Source of the DNA: an uncultured Clostridia bacterium
GTDB taxonomy: Bacteria > Bacillota > Clostridia > TANB77 > CAG-508
Length of the DNA: 35,384 nt
Direction: 5' to 3'
Assembly (NCBI GenBank): GCA_944388765.1
Contig: CALXKA010000011.1
Location: 1-35,384 of the forward strand
The translations under genes were made by a program, and so were the position numbers. This document shows positions 28,183 through 35,384 of this stretch, piece by piece. Below the pieces are notes generated by a model. That model ran no database searches. It had not been told where the DNA came from and saw nothing but the letters and a program-made list of their open reading frames with translations. Numbering within the stretch: the stretch's first letter is position 1; each line of letters begins with the position of its first letter.

Positions 28183-28914
28183 ATGAAAACAACAAAAAGA
28201 ATAATTATATTAATTATACGTATACTATTAATTTTAACAATAGGATTTGCAATAATTATGTTTGGTTTTATTAAAGAATGGATAATATCATTTAAAATAT
28301 TATCAATAACAATAATACTATTATTATATATGGTCATATTTAAAGAACTATATAAAGAATTCTTAACTATCACAAGAAAACTAAGCAAACGGAATCAAAA
28401 GTTCACTATTGAAGAACTAGAAATTATCGAAGATGCTAAAAAATTAATTAAAAGCGTAGATGAAAGTATTATATTAGCAGAATTTAATGTATATAAAGTT
28501 AAATACATAAAAGATGGATGGTTTTATTATGATGAAGAGACAAAAGAATTAAATATATTTATACCATTTAATCTTTTAAAAAAAGATAAAAATTTATGCT
28601 TTTTAATAATAATACATGAAATTTTGCATTCTCAGAATTTAAAAGATAATCAAAACATATTTAAGATTATATTTTTAGAAGGCTTAAATCAATTATTAAC
28701 TATATGGCTAGTAGAAAAGTATAGTAATAAATATAAGATTCCAGAAAAACTTATTGCAAATCAAGACAATATGTATATATTAGAAACAAAAATAGCAAAA
28801 AGGATTATAAAAAAACATGGGTTAGATTTAAAAGAAATATTTTTAAAATATATTGAATTTGATCCAGAATTTTTCAGAAAAATAATACCAAAAGAATATT
28901 TTAAAAAACGATAA
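28183..28914 (+). CDS. Membrane protein with HExxH motif, possible metallopeptidase
   Basis: 243 residues of unknown family. Two N-terminal membrane segments (about 8-30 and 37-53) are followed by a cytoplasmic-side or extracytoplasmic domain with IIIHEILHSQNL. This contains His-Glu-x-x-His, with a possible third ligand in FLEGLNQLLTIWLVEKYS about 25 residues on, as in small gluzincin-like peptidases. Codon 70 is an in-frame CGG (AGC AAA CGG AAT). The downstream sequence is coherent only if this codon is read in frame. A +1 shift would give nine residues and a stop. It therefore contradicts, or is an exception to, the CGG-shift pattern. Start ATG 28183 follows AGAAAGGAT. Single gene. Confidence 0.72.
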   Translation: MKTTKRIIILIIRILLILTIGFAIIMFGFIKEWIISFKILSITIILLLYMVIFKELYKEFLTITRKLSKRNQKFTIEELEIIEDAKKLIKSVDESIILAEFNVYKVKYIKDGWFYYDEETKELNIFIPFNLLKKDKNLCFLIIIHEILHSQNLKDNQNIFKIIFLEGLNQLLTIWLVEKYSNKYKIPEKLIANQDNMYILETKIAKRIIKKHGLDLKEIFLKYIEFDPEFFRKIIPKEYFKKR

Positions 28915-28932
28915 AAACAACAATTAAAAATC

Positions 28933-28960
28933 AGTGTCCTAATATTAGGACACTATATTT
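28933..28960 (+). terminator. Terminator of the HExxH gene
   Basis: 22-base perfect palindrome AGTGTCCTAAT / ATTAGGACACT followed by ATATTTTTA. Confidence 0.8.
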
Positions 28961-29041
28961 TTATATAAAAATATATATTAGTATATTTAAATATGTTTAA
29001 ATTATTAAAAATAGTAAATACTATTTTTGGGGTGGAAAATT

Positions 29042-30176
29042 TTGAGAAAAAGAAAAAAATACACAAAAAAATCCATTAGAAAAAAAGTAATTACAATAAC
29101 TATAATTCTAATACTCTTATGGATATTTGGCTTTTATTTGTATACAACTTACCAAAAGATAGAAATAACACCTAGTAATTATGAAGCAACAAAAACGCGG
29201 ATCCACAATAGAAGAACAAACTGTGGAAAATGAAGAAGAAAAGAGCCAAAAAATAGCAGATATGTTGGAAGACACAACAAGAAAAGTAGTAGGAATTTCA
29301 AAATTAAAAAATACAGGTAGTAGTATATTTTCATCAAGTTCAGAAAACGAATTAGGTTTAGGTACAGGAATAATCGTATCAAGTGATGGATATATTTTAA
29401 GCAACGAACATGTAACAGGAAGTAAATATAGTAAATGTTATATTACATTAGAAAACGGAAATTCTTATGATGGAACAGTAATGTGGAGTGATAAAGATAT
29501 AGATTTGTCAATAACAAAAATAAATGCTAAAAATTTAGAAGCGGTAACGCTTGGAAAATCAGAAAATATAAGAATAGGAGAAACAGTATATGCAATTGGA
29601 AATCCAATAGGATATGAATTTAGAAGAACAGTAACATCAGGAATTATAAGCGCAAAAAATAGGACAATAAAAATAGATGAAGAAGAACAATCATCATATA
29701 TGACAGATTTAATACAAACAGATGCAACAATAAATCCAGGAAACAGTGGAGGACCTCTAATTACTCCAAATGGAGAAGTAATTGGAATAAATACAGTAAA
29801 AATATCATCAGCAGAAGGAATTGGTTTTGCAATTCCAATAGATATAGTAAAACCAATAATAGAAAGTTTTAAAGAAACAGGAAGTTTTGAGGAAGCACAA
29901 ATAGGTATATATGCCTATGACAGAGAAGTACTACCATACTTAAATAAAAATTTAAATTTTGAAAAAGGTATATATGTAGCACAAATAACAAAAAATGGAC
30001 CAGCAGATAATACAGAATTAAAGCAAGGAGATATAATCACTAAAATTGATGGAATAGAATTAAACACAATGAACGATTTAAGAAAATATATCTATACTAA
30101 AAAACAAAAAGATGAAGTTACTTTAAATATAACAAGAGGAAAAGTGCAAAAGGAAATAAAAATAATATTAGGATAA
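29042..30176 (+). CDS. HtrA/DegP-like serine protease, requires +1 shift at a CGG
   Basis: Membrane-anchored surface quality-control protease. The joined protein is 377 residues: basic N-terminus (RKRKKYTKK), one membrane segment (about 17-36), a linker, a trypsin-like domain and a PDZ domain. The triad is His123 (SNEHVTG), Asp154 (DKDIDLS) and Ser215 (NPGNSGGPL). The PDZ part holds GIYVAQITKNGPADNTELKQGDIITKIDG. The zero frame from TTG 29042 reads AAA ACG CGG ATC and stops after 10 more codons. Skipping the C at 29198 gives ACG GGA TCC and joins the anchor to the protease. Without the shift, the protease would need to start at ATG 29181 and lack its anchor. The TTG start has GGGGTGG upstream. 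Confidence 0.88.
29198..29200 (+). other. Putative +1 frameshift site (CGG) in htrA
   Basis: Zero-frame codons are AAA ACG CGG ATC. Dropping the C gives ACG GGA TCC ACA ATA and joins the membrane anchor to the protease domain. Confidence 0.62.
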
Positions 30177-30178
30177 TA

Positions 30179-30207
30179 AAAAAGCCGCTTTATTGAAGCG
30201 GCTTTTT
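30179..30207. terminator. Bidirectional terminator after htrA
   Basis: Stem AAAAAGCCGCTT / AAGCGGCTTTTT, unusually GC-rich for this region. A second small hairpin (AAAAGTTTT / AAAACTTTT, 30208-30228) follows, next to the convergent small gene. Confidence 0.9.
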
Positions 30208-30230
30208 GAAAAAGTTTTACAAAACTTTTT

Positions 30231-30407
30231 TTAAGAATTTGCAAGAGCTATTATGAAAGAAATACAAGGAACATGATTGCGAATAATGCCATCATTTTCC
30301 AAACTTTCAATGGCTTTTTCAGAAAGTTCACCTGAAAATATTCTATCCAATACATACTGAACTCCCTTAGCTTTTGCCATGCGTCTCACACTCTCCTTAT
30401 TGTACAT
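30231..30407 (-). CDS. Small protein, unknown function, foreign-looking codon use
   Basis: 58-residue ORF beginning MYNKESVRRMAKAKGVQYVL, then DRIFSGELSEKAIESLENDG and ending in IIALANS. The start ATG 30407 has a very strong AAAGGAGGT site 9 bases upstream, so it is translated. I do not recognise a family. The pattern of a basic helix, SGELSEKAIESLENDG and a hydrophobic tail suggests a small helical, perhaps DNA- or protein-binding, protein. It uses CGC, GCC and GGC codons that are rare in neighbours, so it may be acquired or highly expressed. No toxin or antitoxin partner is adjacent. Confidence 0.65.
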   Translation of the reverse strand: MYNKESVRRMAKAKGVQYVLDRIFSGELSEKAIESLENDGIIRNHVPCISFIIALANS

Positions 30408-30476
30408 TGGTATGTACCTCCTTTGATGTTATAATAATTAATTATACCACAATTTACATAAAAAAGCAAATAAAGG

Positions 30477-31523
30477 TTAATCTCCGCCCTCAAAATTTTC
30501 TTCTATAAAATCGTATTTCCTAGAATAATCTTTTGTTTCAGTATTAGATTGATAAACCTCAGATCGATTTTGTTTCAGAAATTCTATAATTTGATAAACA
30601 TCTATCCAAATTTCATTAGGACTATCAATTTGTGATTCATCAAAAATAAGTTGCATTCCAAAATGCAAATGAGGAACATTGATATTATTTACATTTTCCT
30701 TAGTACTATAACCTGTCATACCTAAATATCCAATTACATCACCAGCTTTAACAGTCATTCCTTCTTCTAATCCTTCGGCATAAGGATGGTTTTTTCTCAA
30801 ATGAGCGTAATAATAATAACGCTTTCCATCAAAACTACGAATACCAATTCTCCAACCACCATATTGATTCCAACCTAAATGTTCGATAATACCAGATTCA
30901 ACAGCAATAATTGGAGTACCAATACTTCCCATTAAATCATTTCCAAGATGAACTCTTTTAAAACCATATGAACGAGAATTACCAAAATCATCATAGTGAC
31001 TAAAAGAATAGTTTTTAGCAATAGGCAAAAAGGCTTTTACCCCATATCTATTTTCCATGATTTTTTCATTTTCCGCATTTTCAACTTCAATAGAATAGTT
31101 ACCAATAAAACCAGATAAAACAGCACTATACGCCTCATAATAGTAATCATAAAATTTCATATTACTTGTTAAATCAGACATTTTTTCACCATTTTCCAAT
31201 TGAGAAACTAAATAATCTAAATTAGATTTTTTAAAATTATCAAAGTTACCACCATTTTGAGCAGCAAGATATGCTAAAAGCTCAATCCAATTATATTTAA
31301 CTTCTGAATTACTATTATGTGATTCAATATCTAATTTAGAAGTTAACTTCATAGCTTCTGATGTAACATTAAAATCAACCCATTTTATATAATTTTTATC
31401 TTCACTATTATCATCACTATTAGCAAACGAAAAAAATAGAAAAATAGAAGAAACTATAATAAAAATAATAATAAAAGATAAAATTATAATTGTTTTATTA
31501 ATTTTCAAACATTTAATAAACAA
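30477..31523 (-). CDS. M23-family peptidoglycan peptidase, membrane-anchored
   Basis: Zinc metallopeptidase of the lysostaphin/LytM family acting on peptidoglycan cross-bridges, 348 residues. One membrane segment (ILSFIIIFIIVSSIFLFFSF) places the rest outside. A helical region (about 60-180) precedes the M23 domain with HLGNDLMGSIGTPIIAVESG (His and Asp zinc ligands), YYYYAHL, GDVIGYLGMTG and the HLHFG motif. All ligands are present, so it should be active, unlike degraded regulators such as EnvC. I choose TTG 31523 because GAGGTG lies 7 bases upstream. The longer frame to 31595 adds an unusual extra hydrophobic stretch. Confidence 0.88.
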   Translation of the reverse strand: MFIKCLKINKTIIILSFIIIFIIVSSIFLFFSFANSDDNSEDKNYIKWVDFNVTSEAMKLTSKLDIESHNSNSEVKYNWIELLAYLAAQNGGNFDNFKKSNLDYLVSQLENGEKMSDLTSNMKFYDYYYEAYSAVLSGFIGNYSIEVENAENEKIMENRYGVKAFLPIAKNYSFSHYDDFGNSRSYGFKRVHLGNDLMGSIGTPIIAVESGIIEHLGWNQYGGWRIGIRSFDGKRYYYYAHLRKNHPYAEGLEEGMTVKAGDVIGYLGMTGYSTKENVNNINVPHLHFGMQLIFDESQIDSPNEIWIDVYQIIEFLKQNRSEVYQSNTETKDYSRKYDFIEENFEGGD

Positions 31524-31649
31524 GGAAAACACCTCATAAAATATATATGTTAAAAAATAGAAATAATGAATTATAAATAACAAAACTATGTACATAAATA
31601 AAAAAATATATTAAAATATAAACATAAAATAAGAAAGGAAGTAATAGAT

Positions 31650-32111
31650 ATGAATAAATATATGGAGTTAGCAAAAGAAAACGCTAAAAAAGGAATAAAA
31701 AATAATGAAGGAGGACCATTTGGAGCAGTAATAACAGATAAAGAAGGAAATATAATAGCAAATGGAAATAATAGAGTTCTAAAAAACAATGATCCAACAG
31801 CACATGCAGAAATTGTAGCAATTAGAGAAGCTTGTAAGAAGTTAAACACATATGATTTATCTGAATATATATTATATACATCATGTGAACCATGTCCAAT
31901 GTGTTTATCTGCAATTATTTGGTCAAATATTAAAAAGGTATATTATGGATGTACAAAAAAAGATGCAGGAGAAATTGGTTTTAGAGATAATATGATTTAT
32001 GAATATTTAAAAGGAAATAACAAAGATTTAATAAATCTAGAAGAAATGGATAGAGATGAATGCATAAAAACATTTGAAGAATATAAAAATCAAAACGGGA
32101 TAATTTATTAA
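31650..32111 (+). CDS. Nucleoside/base deaminase, guanine deaminase (GuaD)-like
   Basis: 153-residue zinc deaminase of the cytidine-deaminase fold. The zinc and catalytic motifs are HAEIVAIREA (His-Ala-Glu) and TSCEPCPMCLSAIIW (Cys-x-x-Cys). The stretch YYGCTKKDAGEIGFRDNMIYEYL resembles Bacillus GuaD (guanine to xanthine) more than TadA, as does the short C-terminal domain-swapped tail. It would serve purine salvage. Start ATG 31650 follows AAAGGAAG. A tRNA adenosine deaminase is less likely without the TadA C-terminal helix signature. Confidence 0.85.
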   Translation: MNKYMELAKENAKKGIKNNEGGPFGAVITDKEGNIIANGNNRVLKNNDPTAHAEIVAIREACKKLNTYDLSEYILYTSCEPCPMCLSAIIWSNIKKVYYGCTKKDAGEIGFRDNMIYEYLKGNNKDLINLEEMDRDECIKTFEEYKNQNGIIY

Positions 32112-32127
32112 TAATTGAATATATAGA

Positions 32128-32162
32128 AAAAAGCGAATACTTATTTAAATATTCGCTTTTTG
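32128..32162 (+). terminator. Terminator of the deaminase gene
   Basis: Stem AAAAGCGAATA / TATTCGCTTTT followed by T residues. Confidence 0.88.
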
Positions 32163-32376
32163 ATACTTAAATAAAAACGCAAAACTAACTTTAAACGATA
32201 GAATGACAAATAAAAAAATATTAATTCAGAAGAAGTAGGATTAATCAAAAACAAATTGCGCAAAATATATAACCAATAAAGTTATGATAAATTATATATA
32301 TATTCTAGTACTTTAACTAATAAAGAATAAACATACTTTTTGTCTAAAAAATCTCAAAATAAATTTACATAAAATA

Positions 32377-32405
32377 TTGATAAATTTCCCTTTTCATGTT
32401 ACAAT
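32377..32405 (+). promoter_or_regulatory. Sigma-A promoter of the ADA-like gene
   Basis: TTGATA, 17-nt spacer, TACAAT, with an extended -10 TGT directly before it. Confidence 0.88.
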
Positions 32406-32441
32406 AGAAGATAACATTTTAAAATGGAGGTTTTAAATATA

Positions 32442-34964
32442 ATGGAAAATTTAGTTTATTTTAATAAGTTTTATCTAGACAAAGAAAAAGACATCATTAT
32501 AAATTTATATAAATCAAATACTGATGAAATCACATATATTTTAGAAACTCCAAACCATAACACAGGAAACTTAATAACAAATCTTGCAAAAATATGTAAT
32601 GTAGAAACAATAAAAAATGAAAAAGACATGAAAATAATTAAAGGAACAATACCAGCAAGTATAAATGGAGATAATGAAGAAGTATATATTTTTAGATTAG
32701 GTGGAATTAAAATTGCAAATATATATGAAGATAAAATAGAAATAAAAGCAAAAATTCCAGCAATTATAAAAACTTTAATGTCACAAACAAAAAATTATAA
32801 ATTACCAATAGAAAAAAGTATTGTAAAAACATATATACTGAAAAAATCAAAATTTAGAACAGATTTACATACACACATGAATGCAAACTTATCACCAGAC
32901 TGTTTAATTGCATTAGGAATAGTACATCAAATTAAATATCCTTTATATTACATAAAAAAAATAAATTTAAAATTAACAAAAAGACAAGAAGAGAAAATAT
33001 ATAAGCAAAGAGAAAAAATAGAGAAACAATTTGAAAACTCAGAACTTAAAGGAAAATATTTAATAAGAAAAATAGATGACAATACATTTATAAATTTTGC
33101 AGATTTTATATTAAATAATGAAAATGCACAATATAATATTGAAAAAATAAGAACAAGTTTAGCAATAATGAAAGACGGTCAAGCAGTTTTTACGAATTTA
33201 GAAAAATCATATTTATATAGATATATATTTGCAAAAGGAATAGAAACAGAAGAAAAGGAAAAAATAGAATTAAAAGAAGAATTAATAAACAAAATACCAG
33301 AAAAAGATATAAAAGAAATAGTATTTAAAATGTTAGAAGATAAAAAAGAAACAAGTCCATATAAAAATAACACTTTAAGACAAGATAAATTTTTATGGAT
33401 TGCAAGAGAATATCAAAAGCAAGGAATTAAATATGTAGAAATTGCAGATACAGACCTTTCAAAAAATAGCCAAAGAGCAGTAAAATTATTAGAAGAAGTA
33501 CATCAAATCTTTCCTCAAATAGAAAAAGAAACAGGAGTAAAAATAAGATTTTTATTTGCTATTAGAAGAATACCTCTAACAATTATAAAAGATCAAACAA
33601 CAAGTAGTACATATCTAAAAGAAAATATAAACTTACTAAAAGCAGTAGCTAAAAGCCCATATGTTGTTGGAAGTGATTTTATAGGAGAAGAAATAAATGA
33701 CATATCTGATTTAAAACCAGTAATTAAAGAAATTGTAAAATATGTTAATAATGAAGATAATAACTTTACAATAAGAATACATGCAGGAGAAAATGATAGT
33801 CTAAGAGATAATGTTAGAAAGTCTATATTATGTGTAAAAGAAGCGTTAGAAAAAAATCAAAAAATGCCACAAGTAAGAATTGGACATGGGCTATATACTG
33901 AAAATCTAACAACAAAAGCGGGAAAGGAATTAATGAATTTAATAAAAGAAAATGGAGTAATCATAGAATTTCAATTAACATCAAATATAAGATTAAACAA
34001 TTTAAGCGATTTAACAAATCATCCAATAAAAACTTTTTTAAAAAATGAAATAAAATGCGTGCAAGGAACAGATGGATGTGGAATGTATGGAACAGACACT
34101 TTTGATGAACAGTTAGCATTGCACAATTTATTAGGATTGACAGATGAAGATTTTGCTAAAATGAGACAAGTAGAAGATGAAGTAATTGAAAAAAGTGAAA
34201 AATATTTTAAAGAAAAAGACAAAAAGTTTAAAGAATTTTTAGGAAATAAAACCATAAAACAAGCAGTTATAGAACTGGAAGAAAAAAACATAAAAGAGAC
34301 AGAAGATTTAGAAGAATTAAGACTTACAAACAATTTAGAAACTAAAAGAGAATTAAAACAAAAAATTAAAGATCTTCCAACAGATAAAGTTCCAGTAATA
34401 ATTGCAGGAGGAAGTTTTAATACAAAAGGAAGAGAAACTGTACCAACACAAGAGGGAATAAAAATATTAAGAGAATTAATAAAAAATGTGGATAATAACA
34501 GCATATATTTTGTAATTGGACACAAAATGCAAGGGTATGAGAAAGCGATAATTGATATATCAAAAGAACTTAACAAAAAATTTGAAATAGATGCAATAGT
34601 TCCTAAAATGGTTACAGAAAAAGTAAAAAATAGACTATTAGATGAAAATGTAGATGGAATTTGCATTTCACCGGAAACAGAAGAATTAGGAATATATAAG
34701 AGTTTCAATTATGAAATATTTGAAAGAAGAAAATCAGTAGTAATTGCATTTGATGGAAACTCACCTGTATCAAATTTAGTACAAGAAGCAAAAAATGGAA
34801 AAGGAAAATCTAAAATATATGTAAATCAAGAAAATCAATTACTAAAAGAAAAAGCAAATTCACTAGAAGGATATGTAATACCATTTGAAATGCAAGAAAA
34901 CATAGTAGAAAAAATACTAACTGATAATCCTGAACTAAAAGAAGGACTTAAAGGTAGAGCTTAA
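32442..34964 (+). CDS. Adenosine deaminase-domain protein fused to a Rossmann (SLOG-like) domain
   Basis: 840-residue, probably cytoplasmic protein. An N-terminal unrecognised domain (about 1-140) precedes an adenosine/AMP deaminase-type TIM barrel. Its metal ligands are in RTDLHTHMNA (first His-x-His), RIHAGENDS, RIGHGLYTE and GTDGCGMYGTD. A charged insertion (190-290) interrupts the barrel. After a coiled linker, the last 190 residues begin VPVIIAGGSFNTKGRETVP and continue with YFVIGHKMQGYEKAIID. This pattern fits Rossmann-like nucleotide-binding domains of the SLOG/LOG type. The pairing suggests processing of a nucleoside or nucleotide signal, which is inference. ATG 32442 is chosen with GGAGG 12 bases upstream. 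ATG 32424 overlaps that site. Confidence 0.75.
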   Translation: MENLVYFNKFYLDKEKDIIINLYKSNTDEITYILETPNHNTGNLITNLAKICNVETIKNEKDMKIIKGTIPASINGDNEEVYIFRLGGIKIANIYEDKIEIKAKIPAIIKTLMSQTKNYKLPIEKSIVKTYILKKSKFRTDLHTHMNANLSPDCLIALGIVHQIKYPLYYIKKINLKLTKRQEEKIYKQREKIEKQFENSELKGKYLIRKIDDNTFINFADFILNNENAQYNIEKIRTSLAIMKDGQAVFTNLEKSYLYRYIFAKGIETEEKEKIELKEELINKIPEKDIKEIVFKMLEDKKETSPYKNNTLRQDKFLWIAREYQKQGIKYVEIADTDLSKNSQRAVKLLEEVHQIFPQIEKETGVKIRFLFAIRRIPLTIIKDQTTSSTYLKENINLLKAVAKSPYVVGSDFIGEEINDISDLKPVIKEIVKYVNNEDNNFTIRIHAGENDSLRDNVRKSILCVKEALEKNQKMPQVRIGHGLYTENLTTKAGKELMNLIKENGVIIEFQLTSNIRLNNLSDLTNHPIKTFLKNEIKCVQGTDGCGMYGTDTFDEQLALHNLLGLTDEDFAKMRQVEDEVIEKSEKYFKEKDKKFKEFLGNKTIKQAVIELEEKNIKETEDLEELRLTNNLETKRELKQKIKDLPTDKVPVIIAGGSFNTKGRETVPTQEGIKILRELIKNVDNNSIYFVIGHKMQGYEKAIIDISKELNKKFEIDAIVPKMVTEKVKNRLLDENVDGICISPETEELGIYKSFNYEIFERRKSVVIAFDGNSPVSNLVQEAKNGKGKSKIYVNQENQLLKEKANSLEGYVIPFEMQENIVEKILTDNPELKEGLKGRA

Positions 34965-34994
34965 AAGAAGTATTTTAAATAAATATAAAAAAAG

Positions 34995-35033
34995 AAAACA
35001 TTTTTCAAAATAAACTTTGAAAGATGTTTTTTT
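34995..35033 (+). terminator. Terminator of the ADA-like gene
   Basis: Imperfect stem AAAACATTTTTCAAA / TTTGAAAGATGTTTT followed by a T-run. Confidence 0.75.
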
Positions 35034-35142
35034 ATGCAAAAGATATTCATATTTTTAGAAAAAAATTCCAATAAAAAAACAAATAAAATAAAAAAAACTC
35101 CGCATAATAAAAATATAAAAAAATAAAAAAGGAGGAAAAAAA

Positions 35143-35384
35143 GTGAAAAAAATATTAGGTATAATAATGATAATATCAATATTATCAATGACCATATTTA
35201 TTGGAGAAGTACAAGCACAATCAGTGCCATTAAACTCAGTAACAATAGATACAAATAAATCAACTGTACATCCAGGAGAAACAATTACATTAACGATAAA
35301 TTTCGGAACAGATTTAGGAGCATATACATTTGATATAGCATATGATAATAATTTATTAGAATATGTAAGTGCAGAAGGTGGAAC
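35143..35384 (+). CDS. Secreted protein with cohesin-like domain (3' truncated by window edge)
   Basis: The gene begins with GTG 35143 behind AAAGGAGG and runs off the window. The first 25 residues are a signal peptide (MKKILGIIMIISILSMTIF, cleavage probably after VQAQ). The mature start VTIDTNKSTVHPGETITLTINFGTDLGAYTFDIAYDNNLLEYVSAEGG is a cohesin-type or similar bacterial beta-sandwich, with G-A-Y-x-F-D-I-x-Y-D and L-E-Y-V. Such domains occur in cellulosome scaffolds but also in many gut surface proteins, so cellulosome function cannot be claimed. Confidence 0.75.
   Translation, partial: MKKILGIIMIISILSMTIFIGEVQAQSVPLNSVTIDTNKSTVHPGETITLTINFGTDLGAYTFDIAYDNNLLEYVSAEGG

Larger units (their letters stand above)
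32112..32441. other. Intergenic region between deaminase and ADA-like gene
   Basis: 330 bases. It holds the deaminase terminator (32128-32162), about 200 bases of AT-rich DNA with no gene I can support, and a strong promoter (32377-32405) for the next gene. Confidence 0.6.

Overview
The window is a low-GC, strongly AT-rich chromosomal segment from a Firmicute of the Clostridia type, probably gut-associated. The evidence is near-exclusive AGA and GGA/AAA codon use, AAAGGAGG-type ribosome binding sites, TTG/GTG starts, consensus sigma-A promoters with 17-nt spacers, and typical clostridial genes (DnaD/DnaI loader pair, VanW protein, CorA, DUF378, ABC-F, Tex, HD-GYP regulator, HtrA with one membrane anchor). 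Almost every gene is a single unit with its own hairpin terminator.

Layout. 1-540: gyrA 3' end. 541-2801: degenerate DNA, then dnaD and dnaI on the minus strand. 2802-3757: a DUF1858 protein and a tRNA array (Lys-TTT, Glu-TTC, Thr-TGT). 3820-12521: mostly envelope and small-molecule genes (anchored extracytoplasmic protein, SDR reductase, CBM-like protein, VanW protein, tRNA-Lys-CTT, Dabb protein, PF06541 membrane protein, CorA, CapA, DUF378). 12650-18555: ABC-F ATPase, a compositionally foreign PLP decarboxylase, GNAT, Tex. 18618-26170: HD-GYP response regulator, then a histidine kinase directly downstream of a one-module NRPS (C-A-T-reductase). 26312-30176: an AMP-binding acyl-CoA synthetase divergent from the NRPS, a membrane HExxH protein, and HtrA. 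30231-35384: a small unknown protein, M23 peptidase, guanine-deaminase-like enzyme, an adenosine deaminase/Rossmann fusion, and the start of a cohesin-like secreted protein.

Main discovery candidate. Five genes are broken in the zero frame (dnaI, capA-like, ABC-F, HD-GYP regulator, HtrA). All five breaks fall exactly at an in-frame CGG codon. In each, skipping the C and reading the next GGN as glycine restores the expected protein: the Walker A glycines of DnaI and ABC-F, the join between halves of CapA and HtrA, and a stop placed before the terminator in the HD-GYP protein. By eye, only two other in-frame CGG codons occur in the window. One is in the foreign-looking decarboxylase and one is in a membrane HExxH protein. 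All other CGG trinucleotides lie out of frame and cause no break. This suggests that CGG is not a normal arginine codon in this organism but a +1 frameshift ('ignore the C') signal. A systematic sequence artefact must be excluded.

Second candidate. A single C-A-T-R NRPS with no upstream module, paired with a divergent acyl-CoA synthetase and an adjacent sensor kinase, suggests a small N-acyl amino aldehyde or alcohol system. Limits: all alignments are from memory and by eye, and no search was run.
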